Below, in pieces: positions 55,753 to 64,000 of a DNA stretch of 64,000 bases. The position numbers and the translations under genes are program-made. The notes beneath the pieces were generated by a model. It saw nothing but the letters and a program-made list of their open reading frames with translations. It was not told where the DNA came from and made no database searches. Source of the DNA: G965237725 sp965237725 (lineage in GTDB: Bacteria > Pseudomonadota > Gammaproteobacteria > Arenicellales > Poriferihabitantaceae); the NCBI GenBank assembly GCA_965237725.1, contig OZ250151.1, forward strand, positions 3,286,001 through 3,350,000. Direction: 5' to 3'. The stretch's first letter is position 1, and each line of letters starts with the position of its first letter.

Positions 55753-56388
55753 ATGGGTAACGCACCGCTACACATTGCAGGGACAACTGAACTCGGAAAT
55801 GAGAAAAAGCGGGCCATATTAAAAGCTGCGGAAAGTGAGTTTGATCAATTCGGGTATGGAGGTGCGCGGATGCAGCGCATTGCTGACAAAACCGGCATTG
55901 CCAAAGCCAATGTGCACTATTATTTCCAAAGCAAGCTGATTTTATACAATGCTGTGCTGGAGGATGTGGTATCGCTTTGGAACCAGGCCTTCGAAACACT
56001 CAATGTTGAAGATGATCCAAAAACAGTATTGTCGGAATTTGTGCAGAAAAAAGTCGAATTTACCTGGCTTTACCCCGCGGCTACACGGATATTTGCCAGC
56101 GAAATGTTGCATGGTGGCCCGCATTTGAGTAAAGCGCTAAATAACCAGATGAGTGAATGGACGCGGCAGCGCGCGGATGTCATTGCCCACTGGGTTAATT
56201 CTGGCAAAATTAACAAAATTGATCCTTACCACCTGATTTTTATGATTTGGTCCAGCACCCAGCATTTTGCCCAGGCTGAATTACAGATTAAATCGGTGTA
56301 TCAAAAGCCCAGGCTGGTTAAATCTGATTTCGATAACCAGGCGAAATCGTTGACTTCCATGGTCATGCGTATTTGTGGCCTGGACTAA
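55753..56388 (+). CDS. RutR-like TetR-family regulator
   Basis: A 211-residue TetR-family protein. N-terminal helix-turn-helix (GGARMQRIADKTGIAKANVHYYF, with the RutR-style KANVHYYF), then a ligand-binding domain with SEMLHGGPHL, as in E. coli RutR, which senses uracil. Here the setting is purine: it precedes puuD by 15 bases and is probably cotranscribed with puuD-puuE-alc-allA. RutR-type palindromes lie before uraD/guaD, xdhA and the ABC transporter, but I see none before this gene. The ligand is unknown. Confidence 0.85.
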   Translation: MGNAPLHIAGTTELGNEKKRAILKAAESEFDQFGYGGARMQRIADKTGIAKANVHYYFQSKLILYNAVLEDVVSLWNQAFETLNVEDDPKTVLSEFVQKKVEFTWLYPAATRIFASEMLHGGPHLSKALNNQMSEWTRQRADVIAHWVNSGKINKIDPYHLIFMIWSSTQHFAQAELQIKSVYQKPRLVKSDFDNQAKSLTSMVMRICGLD

Positions 56389-56403
56389 ATCTCTGTCATA
56401 AAA

Positions 56404-57600
56404 ATGATTGAAGGTCATATTTATGAATGGATGAATCTGCTGATTCGCTGGATTCATTTTATTGTTGGTGTCGCCTGGATCGGCGCATCATTTTATTTTA
56501 ACTGGCTGGAAAACAACCTCAATCGAAATCCGCCCCATGATGAGGGTATCGCCGGAAATCTCTGGGCCATTCATGGCGGTGGGTTCTATCACCTGAAGAA
56601 ATATAAAATCGGCCCGTCAGAATTACCCGCTCATTTACACTGGTTTAAATGGGAGGCTTATACCACCTGGTTGAGTGGTATGACATTGTTGATTATCGTC
56701 TACTACCTTAATGCCCAGCTGTATTTAATTGACCCCGCCGTACGAGATATTTCTCCGGCCAAAGCAATTGTGGTTGCAGTGGTGTCGGTGGTCGCTAGCT
56801 GGATTGTCTACGATGGATTTTGTAGATCACCGATGCGCCATTTCCCAAATTTATTAGGGTTGGCGATTCTTTCATATTTCTGTATTTTGGCCTGGTTTCT
56901 GTGCGATGTTTTCAGTGGCCGTGGCGCCTATATCCACGTTGGCGCGGCCATCGGAACCATAATGGTAGGCAATGTATTTTTCGGCATCATTCCCGCGCAG
57001 AAAAAAATGGTTGATGCATTAAAACAGCAAACAACACTGGATCCATCTATAGGTGCCACGGGTTTGTTGCGCTCCACCCACAATAATTACCTGACCCTGC
57101 CGGTGCTGTTCATTATGATCAGTAATCATTTTCCGGGAACCTATGGCCACAGCTGGAACTGGTTGGTATTAATTGCGGTTTCGTTAATCAGCGTATTTGT
57201 ACGTCACTATTTCAACATTCGCAATATGATCAAGTCCCTGTGGTGGATGTTGCCGGTTGGATTTGGGGCAATGGTAATGGTGATGTGGCTAACCGCTCCT
57301 GCAGCGAAACCCGCTGTAGATTCGAACACAAAATCTACGGTGTCAGTTTTATCCGTGATTAACCAGCGTTGCACGAGCTGTCACTCACAAACACCTACCC
57401 AGGCTGGTTTTGCAGCACCGCCTGCCGGGTTAATCCTGGATACCATGGAACAAATCGAAGTCAATGCTGATCGAATTTACCAGGCTACTGTTGTCACAAA
57501 GGCGATGCCCATTGGAAATTTGACCGGCATGACCCAGGATGAACGGGATTTGCTTTCCCAATGGTTCCTTTCACCAAACCGCAGTCAAAACAGCGATTAA
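56404..57600 (+). CDS. puuD: membrane urate oxidase with cytochrome c domain
   Basis: Oxidises urate to 5-hydroxyisourate and passes electrons into the respiratory chain, unlike the soluble oxygen-using uricases. 398 residues: about eight membrane helices (RWIHFIVGVAWIGASFYF at the start) and a C-terminal haem-c domain with Cys323-Cys326-His327 (CTSCH) and a likely Met ligand in AMPIGN. The urate hydroxylase signature runs through GNLWAIHGGGFYHLKKYKIGP. It replaces UOX/HpxO and lies 6 bases from puuE. An export apparatus for cytochrome c is needed elsewhere. Confidence 0.94.
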   Translation: MIEGHIYEWMNLLIRWIHFIVGVAWIGASFYFNWLENNLNRNPPHDEGIAGNLWAIHGGGFYHLKKYKIGPSELPAHLHWFKWEAYTTWLSGMTLLIIVYYLNAQLYLIDPAVRDISPAKAIVVAVVSVVASWIVYDGFCRSPMRHFPNLLGLAILSYFCILAWFLCDVFSGRGAYIHVGAAIGTIMVGNVFFGIIPAQKKMVDALKQQTTLDPSIGATGLLRSTHNNYLTLPVLFIMISNHFPGTYGHSWNWLVLIAVSLISVFVRHYFNIRNMIKSLWWMLPVGFGAMVMVMWLTAPAAKPAVDSNTKSTVSVLSVINQRCTSCHSQTPTQAGFAAPPAGLILDTMEQIEVNADRIYQATVVTKAMPIGNLTGMTQDERDLLSQWFLSPNRSQNSD

Positions 57601-57606
57601 AGAAAT

Positions 57607-58509
57607 ATGCGCTATCCACGAGACATGATTGGCTACGGCGAACAAACACCGAATCCACGATGGCCGGATAACGCCCGAATTGCGGTGCAGTTTGTGGTTA
57701 ACTATGAAGAAGGGGGCGAGAATAATGTGCTCCACGGTGACACCCACAGTGAAGCATTCCTTTCAGAAATTGTAGGCGCTACCGCCTATGAGGCTCAGAG
57801 ACACATGAATATGGAATCGATGTATGAATACGGTTCCAGGGCGGGCTTCTGGCGTCTGCACCGAATGTTTTCCGACCGCAAACTTGCCATAACGGTATTT
57901 GCCGTTGCCATGGCGATGCAACGAAATCAGGCTGCGGTGGATGCGATGTTAAAAAGCAACTGGGAAATTGCGTCCCACGGCTATCGCTGGATTGATTATC
58001 AGTTTCTGCCAAAAAAACTGGAAATCGAGCACTTGCACAAAGCCATCGAAATTCATAACCAGGTTACCGGCAGCAATCCCCAGGGTTTTTATCTGGGACG
58101 TACCAGTCCCAATACGCATAAAGTAATCGCCGACCACGGTGGATTTATTTACAGCGCAGACAGTTACGCCGACGATCTGCCTTACTGGTCCGAAGTCGGT
58201 GAGAAACCATTGTTAATGGTGCCTTATACCCTGGATGTGAATGATATGCGTTTTGCTACAGCCCAGGGATTTAACAGTGGCGAGCAGTTTTATAATTATC
58301 TCAAAGACACATTTGACTGCCTTTATAAGGAAGGCGAAACGTCACCAAAGATGATGTCCGTTGGTTTGCATTGTCGGCTGGTGGGTCGTCCTGGCCGGGC
58401 TGCTGCGCTGGAAAAATTTATCGACTACATACAGGAAAAAGATTGGGTCTGGATCACCCGCAGAATTGACATTGCCAACCACTGGATTAAAAATTTTAAA
58501 CCGGACTAA
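57607..58509 (+). CDS. puuE: allantoinase PuuE (polysaccharide-deacetylase fold)
   Basis: Hydrolyses (S)-allantoin to allantoate; this class is a carbohydrate-esterase-4-like enzyme, not an amidohydrolase. 300 residues. RYPRDMIGYGEQTPNPRWPD is the family N-terminus, and VNYEEGGENNVLHGD and EIASHGYRWIDY mark the metal site; LGRTSPNTHKVIADHGGFIYSADSYADDLPYW is the core. Begins 6 bases after puuD; alc follows 8 bases after its stop. Confidence 0.95.
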   Translation: MRYPRDMIGYGEQTPNPRWPDNARIAVQFVVNYEEGGENNVLHGDTHSEAFLSEIVGATAYEAQRHMNMESMYEYGSRAGFWRLHRMFSDRKLAITVFAVAMAMQRNQAAVDAMLKSNWEIASHGYRWIDYQFLPKKLEIEHLHKAIEIHNQVTGSNPQGFYLGRTSPNTHKVIADHGGFIYSADSYADDLPYWSEVGEKPLLMVPYTLDVNDMRFATAQGFNSGEQFYNYLKDTFDCLYKEGETSPKMMSVGLHCRLVGRPGRAAALEKFIDYIQEKDWVWITRRIDIANHWIKNFKPD

Positions 58510-58517
58510 TAACTTAG

Positions 58518-59501
58518 ATGAATGAATTCTCCACACGATGGGTAAATCTGGCCTCAGAAAAGCTGGGCGCTAAAGCGGTTATATGCAGCGATGATTTCTT
58601 TGCACCCATGGCGCGGATGTTAAAAGATGAGGCGCCAGTTTTTATCGAAGATAAATACGATGATCATGGAAAGTGGATGGATGGCTGGGAATCACGCAGA
58701 AAACGCGGGCCAGGGCATGACTGGTGTATCGTTCGGCTCGCTCGTCCAGGAGTAATTCATGGCATCGAAATTGAAACCACGCATTTCACAGGCAACTATC
58801 CGCCGGCTGCGTCCATTGATGTCTGTGTGTTTGACGGAGATCAACCCGATGATAATGTGAGCTGGAGCGAATTAATTCCGACATTAGACCTTGAAGGGGA
58901 TAATCAGTATAAATTTCCAGTGAGCAATGACGGTGTCTATACCCATGTCAGGGTTAATATTTACCCTGACGGTGGTATCGCCAGATTGCGGGTATATGCC
59001 GAGCCTAAAGTTGACTGGGACGAAATCGCCACGGGTGAATTAATTGACATCGCCGCATCCCTAAATGGGGGTGTTGCGCTGGCCTGCAATAATGAACACT
59101 ATGGTTCGATTAGATATCTGCTGACCCCAGGGCGGGGTGTGAATATGGGAGACGGTTGGGAAACTCGTCGTCGCCGGGAGCCTGGAAACGACTGGGTGGT
59201 GATTGCCCTGGCAAGGCCGGGGCGAGTTAAAAAAATTGAAATTGACACTGCCCATTACAAAGGAAACTATCCTGATCAATGCAATATTCTAGGGGCAAAT
59301 CTTGAACTGGTTGATTTAAATTCCATCGAGAAAGATAGCGACTCCTGGCAGGAATTATTACCCAGAGTAAAACTTGCAGCGGATGAGGTCCATCAGTTTG
59401 AAAACGAAATTATTCATAACGACCCGGTTAGCCACATTCGGGTGAATATATTTCCTGATGGCGGATTGAGTCGGATTCGTATTTTTGCCGAAATATCCTG
59501 A
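58518..59501 (+). CDS. alc: allantoicase
   Basis: Splits allantoate to ureidoglycolate and urea. 327 residues in two repeats: DGWESRRKRGPGHDWCIVRLARPGVI and DGWETRRRREPGNDWVVIALARPGRV, each with the family motif and followed by THF/AHYKGNYP and VRVNIYPDGGIARLRVYAE or IRVNIFPDGGLSRIRIFAE. Choosing this enzyme rather than allantoate amidohydrolase means the second urea is also released by ureidoglycolate lyase, so urease or export would be required outside this window. Eight bases separate it from puuE. Confidence 0.96.
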   Translation: MNEFSTRWVNLASEKLGAKAVICSDDFFAPMARMLKDEAPVFIEDKYDDHGKWMDGWESRRKRGPGHDWCIVRLARPGVIHGIEIETTHFTGNYPPAASIDVCVFDGDQPDDNVSWSELIPTLDLEGDNQYKFPVSNDGVYTHVRVNIYPDGGIARLRVYAEPKVDWDEIATGELIDIAASLNGGVALACNNEHYGSIRYLLTPGRGVNMGDGWETRRRREPGNDWVVIALARPGRVKKIEIDTAHYKGNYPDQCNILGANLELVDLNSIEKDSDSWQELLPRVKLAADEVHQFENEIIHNDPVSHIRVNIFPDGGLSRIRIFAEIS

Positions 59502-59538
59502 GATATAAATACACTGCTTTTCCCCGAGGTTAAAACAT

Positions 59539-60030
59539 TTGGAACTCACACCAATACCGATTAACAAATCTAATTTCGCACCGTTCGGTGAGGTGATTGA
59601 TTTAGACGATGCAGAAGAGATTCCCATTAATCAGGGACTGACCACCCGTTTTCACGATTTGATGAAAATTGATGTGGATGATCATGGTGGCCGACCAATA
59701 GTTAATGTGTTTCGCACATCACCTTTACCATTGCCTCATCGAGTTACCGTAATGGAACGGCATCCATTGGGCAGTCAGGGGTTTATTCCCATGGGAACTC
59801 AGCCTTTTCTGGTTCTGGTTGGTAGAGACTGCGATAAACCAGGACGAGATGATCTGAGTCTTTTCATAACCAATGGGTCTCAGGGGATCAATTTAAAGAA
59901 GAATACCTGGCATCATTTTCAAATCGTGTTGGGGACTGTCCAGGATTTTCTGGTGATTGATCGTGGCGGGGAGGGCTGTAATCTCGAAGAAATTCAGATC
60001 TATGACGATTTATGGATAACGTCGGGTTGA
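59539..60030 (+). CDS. allA: ureidoglycolate lyase
   Basis: Releases urea from ureidoglycolate to give glyoxylate. 163 residues with a TTG start at 59539; gagg about 10 bases upstream supports it and the N-terminus (ELTPIPINKSNFAPFGEVID) is that of the family. Core motif RHPLGSQGFIPMGTQPFLVLV and the NTWHH segment are present. It ends the rutR-puuD-puuE-alc-allA run; 37 bases separate it from alc. The glyoxylate could be used by malate synthase G 3 kb downstream. Confidence 0.93.
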   Translation: MELTPIPINKSNFAPFGEVIDLDDAEEIPINQGLTTRFHDLMKIDVDDHGGRPIVNVFRTSPLPLPHRVTVMERHPLGSQGFIPMGTQPFLVLVGRDCDKPGRDDLSLFITNGSQGINLKKNTWHHFQIVLGTVQDFLVIDRGGEGCNLEEIQIYDDLWITSG

Positions 60031-60082
60031 ACGTTTTTGACGATTTGAGAAGTCGACTCGATTTAAGCATTTGTGACTTTCA

Positions 60083-62080
60083 ATGAGTAATCTACGATAT
60101 CAATCAGAAGTAGACGGATTGCGCGGCATTGCGGTTTTATGCGTGCTGTTTTTCCACGTTGGACTGGGTGGGTTCAGCGGTGGTTATATCGGTGTTGATG
60201 TATTTTTTGTGATCAGCGGCTATTTGATCACACGATTAATCAAGGATCAGGTTGAAACCGGATTATTTACATTTGGTGGATTTTATATACGTCGGGTGCG
60301 TCGTCTTTTCCCGGCATTGTTTTTTACCCTGTTTTTCACCCTGATTTTTGGTTTTTTACTGTTTTCCCCCAGTCACATGGAACGGCTTGGCGGTTCCACT
60401 TTTTCTGCATTATTTTCTTTTTCCAATTTTTTCTTCTGGAGTGAAAGTGGTTATTTTGACACCGAATCCGCATTCAAGCCGTTATTACACACCTGGTCAC
60501 TGAGTATCGAGGAACAGTTTTATCTGATCTGGCCGGCGACCCTGTTATTACTGCTGACCAAAACCCCGAAACGATTCACGCCAATATTTATTGTAGTGAT
60601 CGGAATCATCAGTTTAATTGCGGCAGAGAATTTATTACCCGACGATATAGAAACCGCCTTTTATCTTGCCCCATTTCGAGCGATAGAATTTTGTTTTGGC
60701 GGGATTATGGTTTATCTGATTCAGTTAAAAATTAGTCGTCAATGGCTCCATGAATTGATGCTGATAACCGGATTAGGGTTAATATTTTATGCGGTGTTCA
60801 CCTATACCGAAGCCACGGTATTTCCTGGCCTTGCTATTGTTGGACCGTGCCTTGGGACTGCACTGGTCATCTATAGTGGCGCTGCAAAATACTCAGGCCG
60901 AATTTTGCGCAACAAGCTAATCGTTGGCATTGGATTAATTAGTTATTCTTTGTATCTAATTCACTGGCCGGTGTATGTGTTTTACAAATATTATGCGTTT
61001 AGGGAACTGGAAATTACGGAACGCTGGGGTGTGGTGGTGGCGTCACTGGTTCTATCCGTTTTAATGTATCGGTATGTTGAAACCCCGTTTCGAAAACCAA
61101 AACCCAAATCTTTACGATCACGCAACCGGGTATTCGCCAGTGCCTGTGCATTACTCGCAATTGCGTTAGTGCTGCCCACAACCCATGCCTGGATGAATGA
61201 TGGATGGGCATTCAGATCAAAAATTCCAGTGAACAAGGGTGGTGCGTTCTATAAGTATTTATCCAAAGAAATCTGCCCAGATTCGAATATTGTCCAGGAT
61301 TACAATGCCCAGGTTACCAATTATTGTAATGATCGTAGCAACAAAGTCGTTTTAATTGGAGATAGCCACGCTCGGGCATTGGCCAAGGGGGTCGTGCTGG
61401 CAATTCACAATGGTGAAGACGTTGGACTCACCATGTTTGATAACTCCGATACCTTGCCACTTTATCGAGCGCGTAGCTCGAGAAAACTAAAGTTCAAGGA
61501 CAGGCATTTTGGTAAGGCGCTGCCCCGCGCATTTGAACTGGCATCGGAACAAGACGCCACGGCGGTGCTTACCGCTAGATGGTCGATGTACTGGAATATC
61601 GAACGGTTGCCTCATGAAAAACATAAACGTAAACAATGGGTATGGTTGCAAGATTTTGTTGAGATTTCATCGCAGCAACAATCTCGGGAAAATTTCCTGG
61701 TAGGCTTCGAGAGCACCCTGGAAGTCGCTAAACAACACAACACGCGATTAGTTGTAATTGGGTCTGTGCCAAATCTTGGCGCTGATATTTATGCCTGCCT
61801 GAATCGCCCAACCTATCTGATTGATTTTTCCAGTCCTTATGATTGTTATGGTCTGACTTATACCCAGCAAATGCAAGACGTTGAAGAGGTCAATCGAGTG
61901 ATGAAAGAATGGGTAGACAAATATGACAATGCTCGATTTGTTGATCCCGTGGCGTTATTGTGTGATCACAAGGCGAGGCGTTGCGAATCAGTTCGTAATG
62001 GTAATGTGTTGTATACCGATTCCCAGCATCTTTCAGATTATGGTGCCTTGTGGTTACTCAAGGAAAATAATGTGCTGTGA
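60083..62080 (+). CDS. OafA/YrhL-type acyltransferase with SGNH domain
   Basis: A 665-residue membrane acyltransferase that O-acetylates surface glycans. The acyltransferase-3 domain (about ten helices to residue 345) starts YQSEVDGLRGIAVLCVLFFHV and has SLSIEEQFYLIWP. The C-terminal SGNH domain has Ser428 (IGDSHARALA, residues 425-434) and the Asp646/His649 pair (DSQH), consistent with a periplasmic hydrolase or transferase active site. It starts 52 bases after allA on the same strand, but has no evident purine role. It converges on the redoxin-like gene, stop to stop 13 bases apart. Confidence 0.93.
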   Translation: MSNLRYQSEVDGLRGIAVLCVLFFHVGLGGFSGGYIGVDVFFVISGYLITRLIKDQVETGLFTFGGFYIRRVRRLFPALFFTLFFTLIFGFLLFSPSHMERLGGSTFSALFSFSNFFFWSESGYFDTESAFKPLLHTWSLSIEEQFYLIWPATLLLLLTKTPKRFTPIFIVVIGIISLIAAENLLPDDIETAFYLAPFRAIEFCFGGIMVYLIQLKISRQWLHELMLITGLGLIFYAVFTYTEATVFPGLAIVGPCLGTALVIYSGAAKYSGRILRNKLIVGIGLISYSLYLIHWPVYVFYKYYAFRELEITERWGVVVASLVLSVLMYRYVETPFRKPKPKSLRSRNRVFASACALLAIALVLPTTHAWMNDGWAFRSKIPVNKGGAFYKYLSKEICPDSNIVQDYNAQVTNYCNDRSNKVVLIGDSHARALAKGVVLAIHNGEDVGLTMFDNSDTLPLYRARSSRKLKFKDRHFGKALPRAFELASEQDATAVLTARWSMYWNIERLPHEKHKRKQWVWLQDFVEISSQQQSRENFLVGFESTLEVAKQHNTRLVVIGSVPNLGADIYACLNRPTYLIDFSSPYDCYGLTYTQQMQDVEEVNRVMKEWVDKYDNARFVDPVALLCDHKARRCESVRNGNVLYTDSQHLSDYGALWLLKENNVL

Positions 62081-62093
62081 AGTTAAGATCTAA

Positions 62094-62708
62094 TCACACC
62101 ACATTTTCAGATATATAAGTTATGAATTTATCGATATTGATGTGGAAGTCGTTAAATGCAACTCGCCCATCGGGCTGAATAATTATTGTCCATGGCGTGC
62201 CGCCGGTTCGATAGTTTTTCATGGTCTTGGGTCGGTGATCATTATCCGGATCTCCGGGGTCGTGGCCCATAGGAATTTTCAGATCGTACTGGATTTGTAG
62301 TTTTCTGACATCATCCTGAGTATTGCTCCAAAACCCTTCGAATACCGTTTGAACAGCGACAATGGAAATCGCTGATTGATCTGGAAATGCCTGACTTAAT
62401 TTATGCAGTGCGGGAAAACCATGTGAGTGGCAGCCGGGGCACCAGTCCTGGAAGCAATATAAATAAACCCATTTCCCCTGTTGATTGTAAATCGAGTAAT
62501 CAGCGGTATTGCCGCGGCTATCGATCCAGTAGTCCAGTTTGATTTCTGGTGCATGTTGGCCAAGAATGCCGTATCTGGGCTTTTCCAATGTTTGGTCCTG
62601 GGCGGATGCAGTATTCGATTCCAGTATGGTCATGCCTGACAATGGTGCCACAACACCAATTTTAAATAATGCGTTTCTACGATTAATGGAGCCATAGGAA
62701 TAGGACAT
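62094..62708 (-). CDS. exported thioredoxin-like (redoxin) protein
   Basis: A 204-residue TlpA/AhpC-like protein. Residues 1-37 form an export signal with a twin-arginine-like NRRNALFKIG and a cleavage region TASAQ. The redox site is Cys90-Pro-Gly-Cys93 (DWCPGCHS), and the rest has the thioredoxin fold (GTPWTIIIQPDGRVAFND). It probably keeps a periplasmic cysteine pair reduced or oxidised, for example in cytochrome c assembly, but no partner gene is adjacent. It diverges from glcB, 269 bases away. Confidence 0.82.
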   Translation of the reverse strand: MSYSYGSINRRNALFKIGVVAPLSGMTILESNTASAQDQTLEKPRYGILGQHAPEIKLDYWIDSRGNTADYSIYNQQGKWVYLYCFQDWCPGCHSHGFPALHKLSQAFPDQSAISIVAVQTVFEGFWSNTQDDVRKLQIQYDLKIPMGHDPGDPDNDHRPKTMKNYRTGGTPWTIIIQPDGRVAFNDFHINIDKFITYISENVV

Positions 62709-62977
62709 TTTTTACTTAGATTGAATTGATATGCAGTTTGAGATCGCTTTGATCTGATATGGTTCAAAATCCGAGTTTAAATATTTACAGATTATTTTGG
62801 CACACTGCCAAGTTGAAAATTGATGCGGCAGAACATATTCCCCCGGTCATCTACCTAATGGATGATTGGGCTGTATTGTCGAAACAGTTTTGCAAATCAT
62901 CCCTTTGACCCTGATGGTTAAATTGATATAGTGCGGGATTTTACTGAACTAACAATTTCCATCCCGGAATACGAAAC

Positions 62978-64000
62978 ATGTCAGATCGAATAAAAAACAG
63001 CGGCCTCGAAGTAGACTCATCGTTGTATGCGCTCATAGACGAAGAAATTTCTCCAGGAACTGGTATCGATTCAGAACAATTTTGGGCTGGCCTGGGAAAA
63101 ATTGTTAAAGAGCTTGGTGGAAAAAATCAGGCCCTACTGGGTAAAAGGGATCAATTTCAACGGCAGCTGGATGATTGGCACAGCACAAACAAAGGCCCGG
63201 TAGATGTAAAAAAATATCGGAAATTCCTTTTGGACATCGGATATGTTCTGCCTGAAGGCGAACCTTTTCAGATCACCACGGAAAATGTCGATCCGGAAAT
63301 TGCAGAGATTGCGTCGCCTCAGCTGGTTGTTCCAGTTGATAATCCCCGTTATGCCTTAAATGCGGCCAATGCAAGATGGGGAAGTCTTTATGATGCGCTA
63401 TACGGTACGGACATCATTCTCGAAGTTGACGGTTGTAAAAAGACTGCAAAATATAATCCGGTGCGTGGTGCCCAGGTTATTAAATATGTACGCGACTTTC
63501 TTGACCACGCCGTTCCTCTTGCTGTGGGCAGCCATTCCTATGCGGTGAAATATAAAGTTAAGTCAGGCAAGCTGGTAGTGGTGATGGGGGATGGCAGTGA
63601 AACCGAACTGGGTTGGCGAGAATGTTTTGCAGGGTATCGCGGGGATCCGGAATCACCAACAAATATTTTACTTAAACATAATGACCTGCATATCGATATT
63701 TGTATCGGTGAAGGGTTTTTCATAGGCAGGGGAGATCTTGCTAGTGTCTATGATGTGAAACTGGAATCTGCATTGACCACTATTATGGACTGCGAAGATT
63801 CAGTGGCGGCGGTGGACACGGAAGATAAGGTGCGTGTTTACAGAGACTGGGCGGGGCTGATGCGTGGCGACCTGAAAACGACCTTGCGCAAGGCAGGAAA
63901 AACTATTGAAAGGGAGCTTGATCCGGATCTGATATTTATCGCCCCGAATGGTGAGGCACTGAAATTACATGGGCGTTGCGTGATGTTTATGCGTAATGTG
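62978..64000 (+). CDS. glcB: malate synthase G, 3' end cut by the window
   Basis: Condenses glyoxylate with acetyl-CoA to malate. The first 341 codons are present; the family is about 720 residues, so about half is missing. The frame is open through base 64000. Family motifs: YRKFLLDIGYVLPEGEPFQI, NPRYALNAANARWGSLYDALYG, IMDCEDSVAAVD and LKLHGRCVMFMRNV. Glyoxylate from ureidoglycolate lyase upstream makes it the natural outlet of the purine pathway. Upstream is an imperfect TTGACC..TGGTTAA pair (62905-62921) of off-spacing. Confidence 0.95.
   Translation, partial: MSDRIKNSGLEVDSSLYALIDEEISPGTGIDSEQFWAGLGKIVKELGGKNQALLGKRDQFQRQLDDWHSTNKGPVDVKKYRKFLLDIGYVLPEGEPFQITTENVDPEIAEIASPQLVVPVDNPRYALNAANARWGSLYDALYGTDIILEVDGCKKTAKYNPVRGAQVIKYVRDFLDHAVPLAVGSHSYAVKYKVKSGKLVVVMGDGSETELGWRECFAGYRGDPESPTNILLKHNDLHIDICIGEGFFIGRGDLASVYDVKLESALTTIMDCEDSVAAVDTEDKVRVYRDWAGLMRGDLKTTLRKAGKTIERELDPDLIFIAPNGEALKLHGRCVMFMRNV

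Noticed and set aside
62905..62921. RutR-like half-site pair ahead of glcB (ttgacc...tggttaa)
   Set aside because: One arm has a mismatch and the spacing is one base longer than the RutR palindrome, so a dimer would not fit as at the other sites. Kept out of the regulon claim.
1..64000. CRISPR array, tRNA or rRNA genes, replication origin, phage genes
   Set aside because: No regularly spaced repeats, no tRNA cloverleaf-like or rRNA sequence and no phage structural genes were recognised on reading both strands.

Overview
The window looks like chromosome of a free-living, respiring, probably marine gammaproteobacterium of moderate to low GC. The grounds are a single-chain PurL of about 1300 residues with its own glutaminase domain, an Xni flap endonuclease, a ydbH-ynbE-ydbL operon, an ETF-ubiquinone oxidoreductase, a TRAP transporter and an aerobic purine-degradation pathway. 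I cannot name a genus. No rRNA, tRNA or CRISPR array was seen.

Layout. Positions 1-983 hold the right-hand part of an IS1182-type insertion sequence. From 1065 to 7265 lie a class I amidotransferase, dapA, purL and a small membrane protein. From 7353 to 10233 is a short accessory patch: a TetR regulator with a perfect 12+3+12 operator, an exported metallo-beta-lactamase-fold protein, nested inverted repeats and an orphan gene. From 10339 to 19729 are housekeeping genes: ETF-QO, argD, an Hpt-like protein, fpr, nudC, argB, and a metK-ahcY pair that ends at a clear terminator. A Sel1/SH3 protein follows, then a TRAP operon (dctP, terminator, dctQ, dctM) whose large permease carries an unusual ~325-residue C-terminal tail. 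From 26615 to 31487 (minus strand) run folE and xni-ydbH-ynbE-ydbL plus an overlooked 59-residue membrane protein. A HerA-like ATPase, a DUF2797 protein, an EamA exporter and a Cpx-like module (Spy/CpxP-like protein, response regulator, histidine kinase) fill 31673-37921.

From 38053 to the right edge the window is dominated by purine catabolism. Guanine deaminase and 8-oxoguanine deaminase feed xanthine and urate; XdhA/XdhB with chaperone XdhC make urate; membrane-bound, cytochrome-c-linked PuuD oxidises urate; UraH and UraD yield (S)-allantoin; PuuE, allantoicase and ureidoglycolate lyase take it to glyoxylate and two urea. Malate synthase G, cut by the right edge, can condense the glyoxylate with acetyl-CoA. 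A BMP-type ABC transporter (ATPase, two permeases, binding protein) probably imports the nucleosides or bases. A RutR-like TetR repressor heads the puuD-puuE-alc-allA operon. One perfect and two near matches to the known RutR palindrome lie in front of uraD/guaD, xdhA and the 8-oxoguanine deaminase/ABC transporter pair, which suggests a compact local regulon. A CapD/FlaA1-type sugar dehydratase, a methyltransferase, an EamA transporter, an acyltransferase and a thioredoxin-like protein are interspersed.

The less ordinary observations are the regulator-operator pairings, a 184-bp MITE-like element with 18-bp IS5-like inverted repeats just upstream of the 8-oxoguanine deaminase, a 23-codon membrane-peptide gene with an excellent ribosome-binding site, and the coiled-coil additions on both the TRAP binding protein and its large permease. 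I did not find a system I can defend as wholly new.
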